This document shows, in pieces, positions 1-14,855 of a stretch of 64,000 nucleotides of DNA. The position numbers and the translations under genes were made by a program. The notes below the pieces were generated by a model. It had not been told where the DNA came from, did not search any database, and worked only from the letters and a program-made list of their open reading frames with translations. How positions within the stretch are numbered: the stretch's first letter is position 1; each line of letters opens with the position of its first letter. Origin of the DNA: Paracoccus albus (GTDB taxonomy: Bacteria; Pseudomonadota; Alphaproteobacteria; Rhodobacterales; Rhodobacteraceae); assembly GCF_027913035.1 (NCBI RefSeq), contig NZ_CP115775.1:372001-436000 (forward strand), read 5' to 3'.

Positions 1-91
1 TTACCAAGATACCATGACCGTGACCTTTCACGATCTGTCCTGCCAGCCAGCCGGCGATGGCGCCGACGATAATTGCTACGATGATACCCAT
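1..91 (-). CDS. GlsB/YeaQ/YmgE-family small membrane protein, N-terminal part
   Basis: Only the first 30 codons lie in the window; the gene continues past base 1. The visible protein begins MGIIVAIIVGAIAGWLAGQI and then has a glycine/histidine-rich turn (KGHGHG). That is the first glycine-zipper membrane helix and loop of the GlsB/YeaQ/YmgE (transglycosylase-associated) family, which are about 80-residue inner membrane proteins induced by stress. The ATG at 91-89 has a purine-rich site (AAAGGAAAAGGGA) just upstream. It is divergent from the nuo operon, so the 297 bp between them carries both promoters. The family call is firm for so short a piece, but the function of the family is poorly defined. 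Confidence 0.75.
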   Translation of the reverse strand, partial: MGIIVAIIVGAIAGWLAGQIVKGHGHGILV

Positions 92-299
92 ATGTCCCTT
101 TTCCTTTCAGATGGTCCTGTAGACGAGCGTGTATCAGCAACGCGCAGTTGCGTCGCAGGTTCCAGTATTGTGCGTATGATTAATTTTCTGCAAGCATTGA
201 CTTGCGGCCTGTAGCTGCTGCGGTGATACGCTGACATTTCCGTCGCCGAATTCGGCTTGCACGAATGCGATTCGTGCTTCGGAATTGCGCCGGCCCGAG

Positions 300-328
300 T
301 TGACCCTTATTCGCCGCAGGGATAAACG
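300..328 (+). promoter_or_regulatory. candidate sigma-70-like promoter for the nuo operon
   Basis: TTGACC at 300-305 is followed after exactly 17 bases by TAAACG at 323-328, placing a start site near 335, about 50 bases before the nuoA start. The -35 element is good and the -10 element is weak. The rest of the 92-388 gap shows no gene. This is a pattern match only. Confidence 0.3.
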
Positions 329-388
329 GGCTATTAGCCCAACCCAAACGAAGCCGGGGCCCGGCTGTCGCATAAGGGAGCCTTAATA

Positions 389-1278
<890 letters not shown>

Positions 1279-1281
1279 ATC

Positions 1282-1899
1282 ATGGCCCTTTATCCTGATA
1301 CCGACGCGCTGAGCGATCTTGCGGATCTGGTGCAGGTCCGTTTTCCAGATGATGTGGAATCCGCGACCATTGCCTTCGAAGAACTGACCGTCACCGTTGG
1401 TCTGTCCGGCCTGCTTCGGTTGATCGAATTCCTGCAATCCGACGCCAATTGCCGGTTCTCGACCTTGATCGACATCACCGCAGTCGATCACCCCGAGCGC
1501 CCGGCGCGTTTCGATTTGGTCTATCAGTTCCTGTCGATGTACCGGAACCAACGTATTCGTCTGAAGGTCGCTGTGCGCGAGGATGAGCTTGTGCCGTCAG
1601 CTACCGGTATATTCCCCGGTGCAGACTGGTATGAGCGCGAGGTATTCGATCTGTTCGGGATCATGTTCTCGGGCCATCCGGACCTGCGCCGGATCCTGAC
1701 CGATTACGGCTTCCACGGCTATCCGCTGCGCAAGGATTTCCCGACCACCGGCTATGTCGAGGTTCGCTATGACGAGTCGCTGAAACGCGTTGTTTACGAA
1801 CCCGTCAAGCTGACGCAGGAATACCGTCAGTTCGATTTCCTGTCCCCGTGGGAGGGCGCGAAATATGTGCTTCCCGGCGACGAAAAGACCGAGGGCTAA
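1282..1899 (+). CDS. nuoC: NADH-quinone oxidoreductase subunit C
   Basis: This is the 30-kDa (Nqo5) peripheral subunit of complex I, which packs against NuoD around the quinone site and carries no cofactor. It has 205 residues. The family signature [12 protein letters not shown] is near residues 115-126, followed by [11 protein letters not shown] and HPLRKDFP-like sequence ([13 protein letters not shown]). It is a stand-alone NuoC, not the NuoCD fusion of enterobacteria, as expected for alphaproteobacteria. It sits three bases after nuoB and three before nuoD. Confidence 0.97.
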   Translation: MALYPDTDALSDLADLVQVRFPDDVESATIAFEELTVTVGLSGLLRLIEFLQSDANCRFSTLIDITAVDHPERPARFDLVYQFLSMYRNQRIRLKVAVREDELVPSATGIFPGADWYEREVFDLFGIMFSGHPDLRRILTDYGFHGYPLRKDFPTTGYVEVRYDESLKRVVYEPVKLTQEYRQFDFLSPWEGAKYVLPGDEKTEG

Positions 1900-1902
1900 G
1901 AC

Positions 1903-3138
1903 ATGGATGGTGATATTCGCGTCAATACTTATGACGACGGTTCGCGCGACGCGCTCACCGAAGAACAGGCGATCCGCAACTTCAATCTGAACTTCGGTCC
2001 TCAGCATCCGGCCGCGCATGGTGTGCTGCGCCTTGTCGTCGAGCTTGACGGTGAGGTTGTCGAGCGCTGCGATCCGCATATCGGGCTGCTGCATCGCGGC
2101 ACCGAAAAGCTTATGGAATCGCGCACTTACCTGCAAAACCTTCCGTATTTTGACCGTCTGGACTATTCGTCACCGCAAAATCAGGAACATGCCTGGTGCC
2201 TCGCCATCGAGAAACTGACCGGGATTGAGGCGACGCCGCGCGCCAAGATTATCCGTGTGCTGTTCTGTGAAATCGGGCGGATTCTGAACCACCTGCTGGG
2301 GATTACGACAGGGGCGCTTGATATCGGTGCGCTGACGCCGCCGCTTTGGGGCTTCAAGGCGCGGGAAGAGCTGATGGTCTTCTGCGAGCGTGCTTCCGGC
2401 GCCCGTCTTCATATGGCCTATTACCGGCCCGGTGGCGTTCACGCGGACCTGCCGCCCGAACTGATCGACGATATCGAAGCATGGTGTGAGACTTTCCCGG
2501 CGCTTGTCGACGATCTCAACACGCTTCTGACCGAAAACCGTATCGTTAAACAGCGACTGGTCGATATCGGCGTCGTCACAGAGGAGGACGCGCTGAACTG
2601 GGGATACACCGGGGTGATGGTTCGCGGTTCGGGCCTCGCATGGGACCTGCGCAAATCGCAGCCCTATGACGGGTATGAGGAATATGATTTCCAGATTCCC
2701 GTTGGTAAGAACGGCGACTGCTATGACCGTTATCTGGTCCGCATGGCGGAGATGCGCGAATCCGTCAAGATCATGAAGCAGGCCTGCGAAAAGCTGCGCA
2801 AAACGCCGGGCGATGTTCTGGCGCGCGGTAAGCTGGCCCCGCCGAAGCGGGCGGCGATGAAAACGGATATGGAAAGCCTGATTCATCACTTCAAGCTGTA
2901 TACCGAAGGCTTCAAGGTCCCTGCCGGAGAGGTTTATGCCGCGGTGGAAGCGCCTAAGGGCGAGTTTGGCGTCTATCTGGTGTCGGATGGAACGAACAAA
3001 CCCTATCGGGCCAAGCTGCGTGCGCCGGGCTTTGCGCATCTTCAGTCGATGGACTGGATGGCGACCGGACATATGCTGTCGGACATTCCGGCCTTCATCG
3101 CGACGCTTGATATCGTCTTCGGTGAGGTGGACAGATGA
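1903..3138 (+). CDS. nuoD: NADH-quinone oxidoreductase subunit D
   Basis: NuoD (49-kDa, Nqo4) forms most of the quinone-binding cavity of complex I and descends from the large subunit of NiFe hydrogenase. It has 411 residues, a normal length. The signature around [14 protein letters not shown] (about residues 58-72), the catalytic-cavity segment [13 protein letters not shown] near the N-terminus and the C-terminal end in DIVFGEVDR are all visible. The ATG at 1903 follows nuoC by 3 bases. Its stop codon overlaps the start of a small lipoprotein gene. Confidence 0.97.
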   Translation: MDGDIRVNTYDDGSRDALTEEQAIRNFNLNFGPQHPAAHGVLRLVVELDGEVVERCDPHIGLLHRGTEKLMESRTYLQNLPYFDRLDYSSPQNQEHAWCLAIEKLTGIEATPRAKIIRVLFCEIGRILNHLLGITTGALDIGALTPPLWGFKAREELMVFCERASGARLHMAYYRPGGVHADLPPELIDDIEAWCETFPALVDDLNTLLTENRIVKQRLVDIGVVTEEDALNWGYTGVMVRGSGLAWDLRKSQPYDGYEEYDFQIPVGKNGDCYDRYLVRMAEMRESVKIMKQACEKLRKTPGDVLARGKLAPPKRAAMKTDMESLIHHFKLYTEGFKVPAGEVYAAVEAPKGEFGVYLVSDGTNKPYRAKLRAPGFAHLQSMDWMATGHMLSDIPAFIATLDIVFGEVDR

Positions 3139-3278
3139 GCGGCTTGCGGATGTCCGTTTTGGTTGGGCTGGCCCTGCTTGGGCTTGCCGCCTGTCAGCGT
3201 AACCCGGAAATCGGATTGTCAGCCGAGCGCGGCGGTCCGCAGGTTCTGAACCCGCAGCCGGCCCCCCCGGCGCAATAG
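3135..3278 (+). CDS. 47-residue lipoprotein between nuoD and nuoE
   Basis: A short open frame begins with ATGA overlapping the nuoD stop. It encodes a 47-residue protein with a positively charged start, a hydrophobic stretch and the lipobox LGLAAC (cysteine at residue 20), followed by a short Pro/Gln-rich tail ending PAPPAQ. It would be lipidated and anchored in the membrane on the periplasmic side. The overlap suggests translational coupling to nuoD. I do not recognise a family. It could be one of the unidentified reading frames known from Paracoccus nuo loci, or an accessory factor; no function is claimed. Confidence 0.7.
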   Translation: MSGLRMSVLVGLALLGLAACQRNPEIGLSAERGGPQVLNPQPAPPAQ

Positions 3279-3283
3279 AGTTT

Positions 3284-3304
3284 TCCGGCCTGCACCGGGC
3301 CGGA
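3284..3304 (+). other. intercistronic stem-loop between the small lipoprotein gene and nuoE
   Basis: A perfect 7-bp stem (TCCGGCC / GGCCGGA) with a 7-base loop lies just after the lipoprotein stop and about 70 bases before nuoE. There is no U-run after it, so it is more likely an mRNA-stabilising or processing element than a terminator. Confidence 0.5.
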
Positions 3305-3372
3305 CCATGGATTGAGATGCGCACATCGTCGGTTGGGCGCGGATCGCAACAGTAAGGAACGGATAGAAGAAG

Positions 3373-4518
3373 ATGCTTCGCCGCCTCAGCCCTCTCCAGC
3401 CGGACTCATTCGAGTTTACGCCAGCCAACCTCGAATGGGCGCGGGCGCAGATGACCAAATACCCTGAAGGCCGCCAGCAATCGGCGGTCATTCCGGTGCT
3501 GTGGCGGGCGCAGGAACAGGAGGGGTGGCTGACGCGTCCGGCAATCGAATACTGCGCGAAGCTGCTGGACATGGCGTATATCCGCGTCCTGGAGGTCGCG
3601 ACTTTTTACTTCATGTTCCAGCTTCAACCCGTTGGTACTGTTGCGCATATCCAGATTTGCGGAACGACCACCTGCATGATTTGCGGTTCGGGTGAACTGA
3701 TCGCGGTTTGCAAGGAAAAAATCGCGCCTCAGCCCCATATGCTGTCCGAAGATGGCAAGTTTTCGTGGGAGGAGGTCGAATGCCTTGCTGCCTGCGCGAA
3801 TGCGCCGATGGCGCAGATCGGCAAGGATTATTACGAGGATCTTACGCCCGAAAAGCTGGCCCAACTGATTGATGCGATGGCGGCGGGTAAGGTCCCGGTT
3901 CCGGGCCCGCAGGATGGGCGGTTTTCGTCCGAGCCGGCAGAGGATCAGAGTGCGCTGACCAACCTGGTACCGGCGCAAGAACAGAACAATGCCTCGGTCG
4001 CTCTCGCCTTGGATCTGAAGGACACGCTCAAGCGTATTGACGGCAGCGAAGTGCCCGTGCTGACGCCTTGGCTTCGCAAGCCTGAAGGTGCTGCAGACGA
4101 CCGCAGCGGGAACAACATCCAGTCAGAGGACGAACCCCGCCCCGCCGAGGGGCAGCCGGTCGATGAAACCGGTGTGACAGAACAGGAAGCGGCGGTGAAA
4201 CCCGCCGCAGAGCCCGAAGCCGACGCGCCCGCCGGGTCATCCGATGCTGAGCCGATCGGACGCCAGCCGGTGAAGCTCGAGGCCCCGCGCGAAGGTTCGG
4301 CAGACGATCTCAAGCGGATCTCCGGCGTCGGGCCGGTTCTGGAAGAACTGCTCCACTCGCTGGGTATTTACCACTTCGATCAGATATCGAACTGGGATGA
4401 TGAAGAAATCGCGTGGGTCGACGAAAACCTTGAAGGATTCAAGGGACGCGTCAGCCGTGACGAATGGGTCCGGCAGGCAAGGGAATTTGTCAAGGAAAGT
4501 GACGGCAAGACCAGCTAG
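3373..4518 (+). CDS. nuoE: NADH-quinone oxidoreductase subunit E with a C-terminal helix-hairpin-helix-like extension
   Basis: NuoE (24-kDa, Nqo2) is a thioredoxin-fold subunit holding the 2Fe-2S cluster N1a beside NuoF. Ligands C96, C101, C137 and C141 are in [12 protein letters not shown] and [10 protein letters not shown]. Residues 1 to about 235 correspond to the whole of the standard ~240-residue protein. A Glu/Ala/Pro-rich linker (about 236-305) and a compact domain (about 309-372; [17 protein letters not shown], then WVRQAREF) follow, giving 381 residues. The extra domain resembles the H3TH/helix-hairpin-helix domain assigned to COG3743, and a copy closes the next gene. The role of the extension is unknown; such long NuoE forms occur in Rhodobacterales. 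Confidence 0.95.
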   Translation: MLRRLSPLQPDSFEFTPANLEWARAQMTKYPEGRQQSAVIPVLWRAQEQEGWLTRPAIEYCAKLLDMAYIRVLEVATFYFMFQLQPVGTVAHIQICGTTTCMICGSGELIAVCKEKIAPQPHMLSEDGKFSWEEVECLAACANAPMAQIGKDYYEDLTPEKLAQLIDAMAAGKVPVPGPQDGRFSSEPAEDQSALTNLVPAQEQNNASVALALDLKDTLKRIDGSEVPVLTPWLRKPEGAADDRSGNNIQSEDEPRPAEGQPVDETGVTEQEAAVKPAAEPEADAPAGSSDAEPIGRQPVKLEAPREGSADDLKRISGVGPVLEELLHSLGIYHFDQISNWDDEEIAWVDENLEGFKGRVSRDEWVRQAREFVKESDGKTS

Positions 4519-4547
4519 AATGTAACGATACCTGAACGGGGTGACCG

Positions 4548-5594
4548 ATGCTGAAGAACGAATGCTCTCGCAATTGCTGGCTGGCAGCCGCTGTGGCTGG
4601 TCTGTTGGTATGGATATTCAACGGGACCTTCATCGGGGGCCTCGTTCTGGGGCTTATTACGTTCTTCCTTCTTGGCAGCGCTCTGATCTGGCTGGTCTGT
4701 ACTGGCCGGGGTGGGGCAGCAGAAGATGCCGAGGTCCTGAGCCGCGAAGCCGCGCCTGAAAGCAGTGACGACGGCGTGCTCAATCGCGCTGAGCAGGCGG
4801 TGGTCGATGCCGGGAACGCCTTTGCCGCCGGGACCGTTGCTGCTGTCGCCAAAGGCCGTGAAGCCTTGCAGGATATGCGCGACGAATCCAAAAAACCGCA
4901 CGACGATGACAACCGAGATCACGACCGTGGCGAAGATGAGCGCGAAGACCGTGACGCCGATGACGACAGCATCCTGGAACGCGCGGAAGAGCGGCTGGAG
5001 AAAGCCGGTGAGGCGGTAAAAGACGCGATGGGTGCTCTGGCTGCGCGTGGAAAGGACGCGATCAGCACGCTGAAGAACCGTGGCGATGATGATGCGGACG
5101 AAGTCTCTCCGGCAGATGGCGGACGGATGAGCCTTGCGGCAAATGTCTCTCCGGCTGGGCAGTCGGCGGTCCCGACCGATCCCGAAGATGCTGCTGCGAA
5201 ACCCGCTGCGACCCCGGTAAAGCCAGAGCCTCGGACTGCTGCTGCTGACGACACTGCGGAAGCCGGCCAGCCACAGCCAAAAGCGGCTGAGCCGCAGAAG
5301 GCCACTGACGCGAAGGCCGATACGGAAGAACCCGTGTCGGCCGCTGGCCCGGACGATCTGAAAGAGATTAAGGGCGTCGGTCCTGCCCTCGAAGGGCTTT
5401 TGCACGAAAATGGCGTGACCAGCTTTGCGCAGATTGCAGGCTGGGGTGAAAGCGACATAGATCACTATGCCGAATTGATTGGCCGCATGGGCGGTCGCAT
5501 CCGCTCAGACGATTGGGTGTCGCAGGCAAAGGTGCTGGCAAAGGGCGGCTCGACCGAGTTTTCGCGCCGCGTCGACAAAGGTGAGGTCTACTGA
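4548..5594 (+). CDS. membrane-anchored protein with NuoE-like C-terminal helix-hairpin-helix domain
   Basis: This 348-residue protein has an N-terminal membrane hairpin (about residues 11-51, two hydrophobic segments), a long charged, low-complexity middle with an Asp/Glu/Arg cluster at about 118-140 and Ala-rich helices, and a C-terminal domain (about 268-335) containing DDLKEIKGVGPALEGLL and DDWVSQAK. That domain is clearly homologous to the extension of NuoE just upstream. The gene lies 29 bases after nuoE and its stop overlaps the next start (TGATG). It belongs to the COG3743-like group. Co-operon position suggests a link to complex I assembly or membrane attachment, but that is inference only. 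Confidence 0.8.
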   Translation: MLKNECSRNCWLAAAVAGLLVWIFNGTFIGGLVLGLITFFLLGSALIWLVCTGRGGAAEDAEVLSREAAPESSDDGVLNRAEQAVVDAGNAFAAGTVAAVAKGREALQDMRDESKKPHDDDNRDHDRGEDEREDRDADDDSILERAEERLEKAGEAVKDAMGALAARGKDAISTLKNRGDDDADEVSPADGGRMSLAANVSPAGQSAVPTDPEDAAAKPAATPVKPEPRTAAADDTAEAGQPQPKAAEPQKATDAKADTEEPVSAAGPDDLKEIKGVGPALEGLLHENGVTSFAQIAGWGESDIDHYAELIGRMGGRIRSDDWVSQAKVLAKGGSTEFSRRVDKGEVY

Positions 5595-5824
5595 TGGTCG
5601 ATCGGTCGGCCCATGATGCGGCGCAAATGCGTCTTGTCGCGGTCGTGATGGCCCTGACGGCCATTCTGTGGCTGGCGGCAAACTGGGCCGGACAGCGCTT
5701 TGGCTGGCCGTCTAAATATGCGTATCTCGCGGATCTGGCCGCGATAGGTGGTTTTGTCTGGTCGCTGCTTGTGGCCTGGCGTATCTGGCAGCGCGGCAAG
5801 GCGCGGTCGGGCAAGGAAGGATAA
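5594..5824 (+). CDS. DUF5337-like two-helix membrane protein
   Basis: This 76-residue protein has two predicted membrane helices, about residues 13-31 (LVAVVMALTAILWLAANW) and 44-66, joined by a short polar loop (GQRFGWPSKYAY), and a basic C-terminus. It matches what I recall of DUF5337, a family found in Rhodobacteraceae nuo operons between nuoE and nuoF. The ATG overlaps the upstream stop by one base, and nuoF starts 6 bases after its end, so it is translated as part of the nuo message. Its function is unknown. Confidence 0.75.
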   Translation: MVDRSAHDAAQMRLVAVVMALTAILWLAANWAGQRFGWPSKYAYLADLAAIGGFVWSLLVAWRIWQRGKARSGKEG

Positions 5825-7129
<1,305 letters not shown>

Positions 7130-7133
7130 CGAC

Positions 7134-7931
7134 GTGACGGAAGAGGCGACATCGGTTGCAGAACACCATGACCACGAACCCTTCTGGAAGCGGGCGCGTG
7201 GTTTGCAATATCTGAATTTTCTGTCGCAACTTCATTCGGAGATGCTATTCGACACGTATTTTGAGATTGGTACCAACCGAGGTAACAGCCTCTACCCATC
7301 GCGTTCGCGTACCGTGGCGGTTGATCCCTACTTCCGGGTGGAGAGAAATGCCATTGGTGTGAAGCCCGAGCTACATTTCTTTCAGTGCAGCTCGGACGAG
7401 TTTTTTGAGCGCGATTTCCTGAAGCGCAACGGGATGTCCATCAGCTTTGGATTCCTCGACGGGATGCATCTAAGCGAGTACCTGTTACGGGATTTCATTA
7501 ATGCCGAGCGTAATTGCCGCGAAGGGTCGGTATTGGCGCTGCACGATTGTTGTCCTTTCAGTTACAAGATGCTGACTCGTGATACTGAAAATTTGCCGTT
7601 CCGTGAGGCATGGACAGGCGACGTCTGGAAGCTGATACCGATCTTGAGCGAACATCGGCCCGATCTGAAATTAACGGTCCTCAACTGCAAGCCTACCGGG
7701 CTAGTGATTGTGAGCGGACTCGATCCGGAGAATGACACGCTTTCGCGCAAATATGACAAGATCGTCGAAAAATGGGTCGGTATCGACTTGGAAGATTACG
7801 GCGTCACTCGCTTCAATGATCTGTTCGAGTATACGGACGCCCAGAGCTTTGCGGATGACGGATTCCCGCTGTTTTCCGATATCGCTTTGAAAAATGTTCA
7901 GGCGTTGAAGCCGGTAAAGGTGTCGACATGA
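7134..7931 (+). CDS. class I SAM-dependent methyltransferase-like protein within the nuo operon
   Basis: This 265-residue protein has a Rossmann-type start: YFEIGTNRGNSL at about 42-53 fits SAM-binding motif I, AVDPYF at 62-67 the acidic second strand, and FGFLDGMH at 105-112 followed by VLALHDCC at 133-140 fits the O-methyltransferase (Methyltransf_24-like) fold. The substrate is unknown. The start is GTG at 7134, four bases after the nuoF stop, with GGAG inside the end of nuoF as ribosome site. Base composition is visibly poorer in G+C than nuoF and nuoG, with rarer codons such as TTA and ATA, which points to later acquisition. It is followed by a 127-base gap, unlike the tight packing elsewhere. 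Confidence 0.7.
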   Translation: MTEEATSVAEHHDHEPFWKRARGLQYLNFLSQLHSEMLFDTYFEIGTNRGNSLYPSRSRTVAVDPYFRVERNAIGVKPELHFFQCSSDEFFERDFLKRNGMSISFGFLDGMHLSEYLLRDFINAERNCREGSVLALHDCCPFSYKMLTRDTENLPFREAWTGDVWKLIPILSEHRPDLKLTVLNCKPTGLVIVSGLDPENDTLSRKYDKIVEKWVGIDLEDYGVTRFNDLFEYTDAQSFADDGFPLFSDIALKNVQALKPVKVST

Positions 7932-8058
7932 GCCTGCTTTCGAACACCAACTTCGCAATGTGTCGGAATGCATTCACGAACCGCTCACCCCTCCGTGTCG
8001 GGCAGTCCATGACCGCTCGTGATATGACGCTCTCCATAAACAAATGGAGGCACGAGCC

Positions 8059-8460
8059 ATGAAGAAACTGATCGCACTTACCCTGACCGCAGGAATCCTT
8101 GCCGCTCCGGCAATGGCGCAGGCACCGCTCAGTCAGGAAAAATACATCAATGACCGGCTGATCGCCGCGCGTGTCGCGGACCGCGTGCGCCGTGAATGCC
8201 CGTCGATTGACGCGCGGATCGTCTATGCGTGGAGCCAGGCGCGCGCTTTGAAAAAATATGCGCAGAATCAGGGTTACTCTTCGGCCCAGATTGACGCATT
8301 CCTCGACAGCAAGCCCGATAAGGACCGCATCTATGCTGCGGCCGAAAACTATCTGACCCGCAACGGCGCGGCCAAGGGGGATGCCGAATCCTTCTGCCGC
8401 ATCGGTCGGGCCGAAATCGCAAGCAAGTCGGTCGCTGGCTCTTTGCTGGTGGCCAAGTAA
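8059..8460 (+). CDS. DUF5333-like exported small protein
   Basis: This 133-residue protein has a clear signal peptide ([20 protein letters not shown], cleavage after AMA at about residue 20). The mature part is a helical domain with two cysteines (RRECPS and SFCRIG) that could form a disulfide. I recall this type as DUF5333, typical of Rhodobacteraceae nuo operons upstream of nuoG. The frame opens at 8044, but ATG 8059 is preferred because GGAGG at 8046-8050 lies 8 bases before it and the signal peptide starts there. nuoG begins 10 bases after the stop. No function is known. Confidence 0.8.
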   Translation: MKKLIALTLTAGILAAPAMAQAPLSQEKYINDRLIAARVADRVRRECPSIDARIVYAWSQARALKKYAQNQGYSSAQIDAFLDSKPDKDRIYAAAENYLTRNGAAKGDAESFCRIGRAEIASKSVAGSLLVAK

Positions 8461-8470
8461 GGACGTAAAG

Positions 8471-10495
<2,025 letters not shown>

Positions 10496-10514
10496 ACGGG
10501 GGCCAGTTGGTGAC

Positions 10515-11306
10515 ATGCGCCGCAGTCAGATCATCGGGATGGGCGTCATGACGGCGCTGACCGCCATGCTGAGCGCGTGTTCCACCACAACCGATGGTGG
10601 GCTGTCGGAGCCGCCTCGCGCGAAGCCCGCGACATTGCCCGTGCGACTGGAAGGACCGACCACCGATACATCCATTCTGGGCGGTGTTTCCACCAAAAGC
10701 GGAGAGTTGCTGATTCTTGAAAACGACGGCTCTGTCACGCGCACGCAGGTCGACTCGGCACGCGGTCGTCAGACATTGCGCCAATCGGAAGAGGCCATGT
10801 TCAGCCTGACCGATGTATTGGTCGAAGATACAAGCATTCCGTTGGATGAACTGCCAAAGCCGCCGCGGGCGCAGGACATCGCCATCGAAGAATTTGCGTC
10901 GCGCCGAAGCTCTGCCCTGCCATCGCGAATTGAGCCGGCTGCGCCCGAGGCATTCAAGGGCGGCACCGTTCAACGTGTCGCGCGCCGGGGGGCGGTTGCG
11001 GGTGGCGATATGGTCGCGGTTCAGGTCAGGCTTCAGCAAGGGGTGGACGAAAGCACAGTCTTTGCCTATGCCACCTGCACATTGGCAGCATGGTCAAGAT
11101 CGACAGATACGCCCTATGCGCGCCATATCCGCACGATTTCCGCCGAAGATGATGGTGATATGGTCGCAGAATCGGTTTTCACCATGTCGAAATCGACGCC
11201 TTTGGGCCTGCGGGTAATGGAAAGAGACAAGACTCTGCAGGATTGCAGAGCACACGGTATTCCCGCACGCGTTGCAGCGGTCGGGCCTGTGGAAGGGACG
11301 GAATAG
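10515..11306 (+). CDS. lipoprotein of unknown function between nuoG and nuoH
   Basis: This 263-residue protein has an N-terminal lipoprotein signal: MRRSQ, a hydrophobic stretch and the lipobox MLSAC (cysteine near residue 22) followed by Ser/Thr. The rest is a soluble, beta-rich-looking domain with two further cysteines (YATCTL and LQDCRAHG). The ATG at 10515 is chosen because the signal starts there, although the frame opens at 10464. The stop is one base before the nuoH start, so it is in the operon. I do not recognise a family. Its place suggests a nuo-linked envelope protein, but nothing in the sequence proves this. Confidence 0.75.
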   Translation: MRRSQIIGMGVMTALTAMLSACSTTTDGGLSEPPRAKPATLPVRLEGPTTDTSILGGVSTKSGELLILENDGSVTRTQVDSARGRQTLRQSEEAMFSLTDVLVEDTSIPLDELPKPPRAQDIAIEEFASRRSSALPSRIEPAAPEAFKGGTVQRVARRGAVAGGDMVAVQVRLQQGVDESTVFAYATCTLAAWSRSTDTPYARHIRTISAEDDGDMVAESVFTMSKSTPLGLRVMERDKTLQDCRAHGIPARVAAVGPVEGTE

Positions 11307-11307
11307 A

Positions 11308-12342
11308 ATGGCAGAATTCTGGGCATCCGGATTGGGTCACGCCATCATCCTGCTGGCGCAGGGGCTGGCAATCATCGCCTTTGTGATGATCTCGTTGATC
11401 TTCATGGTTTACGGCGACCGCAAGATCTGGGCGGCCGTGCAGTTGCGGCGCGGCCCTAACGTCGTAGGTCCGTGGGGTTTGCTTCAGACCTTTGCCGACG
11501 CCTTGAAATACGTGCTGAAAGAGATCGTCGTTCCTGCCGGGGCCGACAAATTCGTCTTCTTCCTGGCACCTTTCCTGTCAATGGTTCTGGCCCTGATCGG
11601 CTTCGTTGCCATTCCATTCGGGCCCGGCTGGGTTATGGCCAACATAAATGTCGGCATCCTGTTCATCTTCGCCATGTCCTCGCTTGAGGTTTACGGCGTG
11701 ATTATGGGCGGCTGGGCGTCCAACTCTAAATATCCGTTCCTTGCTGCCTTGCGCTCTGCCTCTCAGATGATCTCTTACGAGGTGTCGATGGGGCTGATTA
11801 TCATTGGCATCATCATTTCTGCCGGGTCGATGAACCTTTCGGTGATCGTGGAATCACAGCGTGGGGCAGGGCTGCTGAGCTGGTACTGGCTGCCGCATCT
11901 GCCGATGCTGGCGCTGTTCTTCGTGTCGGCACTTGCCGAAACCAACCGCCCGCCCTTCGATCTGGCGGAAGCTGAATCCGAACTGGTCGCAGGTCACATG
12001 GTGGAATACGGCTCTACCCCGTATCTGCTGTTCATGGCCGGTGAATATATCGCCATCTTCCTGATGTGTGCCCTGATCTCTATCTTCTTCTTCGGGGGAT
12101 GGCTGTCACCGATACCCGGCCTGCCGGATGGCGTGCTGTGGATGGTCATCAAGATGTGGTTCTGGTTCTGGATGTTCTCGATGGTGAAGGCTATCGTGCC
12201 ACGCTATCGCTATGATCAGCTGATGCGCATCGGCTGGAAGGTTTTCCTGCCGCTGTCGCTTGGCTGGGTTGTTTTCGTGGCGATCATGGCGCGCTATGAA
12301 GTTCTTGGCGGGTTCTGGGCCCGCGCAGCAGTCGGAGGCTGA
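11308..12342 (+). CDS. nuoH: NADH-quinone oxidoreductase subunit H
   Basis: NuoH (ND1, Nqo8) is the membrane subunit that forms the entry of the quinone tunnel and links electron transfer to pumping. The 344 residues form about eight membrane helices. The hallmark [26 protein letters not shown] cytoplasmic loop is present near residues 206-228 with its conserved acidic residues. The frame opens at 11272, but ATG 11308, after GGAAGGGACGG, gives the correct N-terminus. It begins one base after the lipoprotein stop. Confidence 0.97.
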   Translation: MAEFWASGLGHAIILLAQGLAIIAFVMISLIFMVYGDRKIWAAVQLRRGPNVVGPWGLLQTFADALKYVLKEIVVPAGADKFVFFLAPFLSMVLALIGFVAIPFGPGWVMANINVGILFIFAMSSLEVYGVIMGGWASNSKYPFLAALRSASQMISYEVSMGLIIIGIIISAGSMNLSVIVESQRGAGLLSWYWLPHLPMLALFFVSALAETNRPPFDLAEAESELVAGHMVEYGSTPYLLFMAGEYIAIFLMCALISIFFFGGWLSPIPGLPDGVLWMVIKMWFWFWMFSMVKAIVPRYRYDQLMRIGWKVFLPLSLGWVVFVAIMARYEVLGGFWARAAVGG

Positions 12343-12345
12343 GAT

Positions 12346-13407
<1,062 letters not shown>

Positions 13408-13411
<4 letters not shown>

Positions 13412-14010
13412 TCGCCTTCGCATTCTATTTGTTCGCCGCCATCGCCTGCCTCGCGGGCTTTATGGTCGTCATGTCGAAGAACCCGGTTCATTCGGTGCTC
13501 TGGCTGATCCTGACCTTTCTTTGCGCCGCGGGGTTGTTCGTTTTGCAGGGCGCTGAGTTCGTCGCCATGCTGCTGATCATTGTCTATGTCGGCGCGGTTG
13601 CGGTGCTTTTCCTGTTCGTGGTCATGATGCTCGACGTTGATTTCGCGGAATTGCGGGGCGAGCTTGCGCGCTTCCTTCCCTTAGGAATCCTGATCGCCGT
13701 CGCACTGCTGACCGTGCTGGGGATGAGCTTTGCCGGCTGGCAGACCGCACCGGGTGCCGACGCGCAACTGGCCGCGCCGATCCCGTCCGATATCTCCAAC
13801 TCCAACGCGATCGGGACAGTGCTGTATGACCGTTACTTCCTGGCGTTTCAGATTTCCGGTTTGATCCTGCTGGTGGCCATGATCGGTGCAATCGTCCTGA
13901 CGATCCGCCATCGCCGCGACATCAAGCGCCAGAATGTGCTGAAACAGATGTGGACCGATCCGAAGAAGCAGTTGGAGCTGCGCGACGTTAAACCGGGTCA
14001 GGGGCTGTGA
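13408..14010 (+). CDS. nuoJ: NADH-quinone oxidoreductase subunit J
   Basis: NuoJ (ND6, Nqo10) is a five-helix membrane subunit in the E-channel region of complex I. The 200 residues match the alphaproteobacterial length. The conserved third helix with [21 protein letters not shown] (about residues 54-74, given here in two overlapping parts: [12 protein letters not shown] and [10 protein letters not shown]) contains the pi-bulge region. The stop overlaps a GTG that opens a very short frame. nuoK, which normally follows within a few bases, is 536 bases away. Confidence 0.96.
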
Positions 14011-14075
14011 AGTTCTTCGCGGCCCTATCGGTGGTAGCGGTCGGAGTTTTGCTGCACAGAGCAGAGGGTGATTAA
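14007..14075 (+). pseudogene. 22-codon frame resembling a truncated signal peptide, coupled to nuoJ
   Basis: GTG at 14007 overlaps the nuoJ stop (GTGA), the same kind of junction used by other genes here, and encodes [22 protein letters not shown] before a stop (quoted in two parts: [16 protein letters not shown] and HRAEGD). This looks like the beginning of an exported or membrane protein that ends abruptly. It may be the remnant of a nuo-associated reading frame cut by an insertion, or a chance frame. Confidence 0.3.
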
Positions 14076-14852
<777 letters not shown>

Positions 14853-14855
14853 GTC

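Noticed and set aside
8381..8470. Longer nuoG start within the preceding gene
   Set aside because: The extra residues lack similarity to NuoG, and ATG 8471 gives the exact conserved N-terminus.
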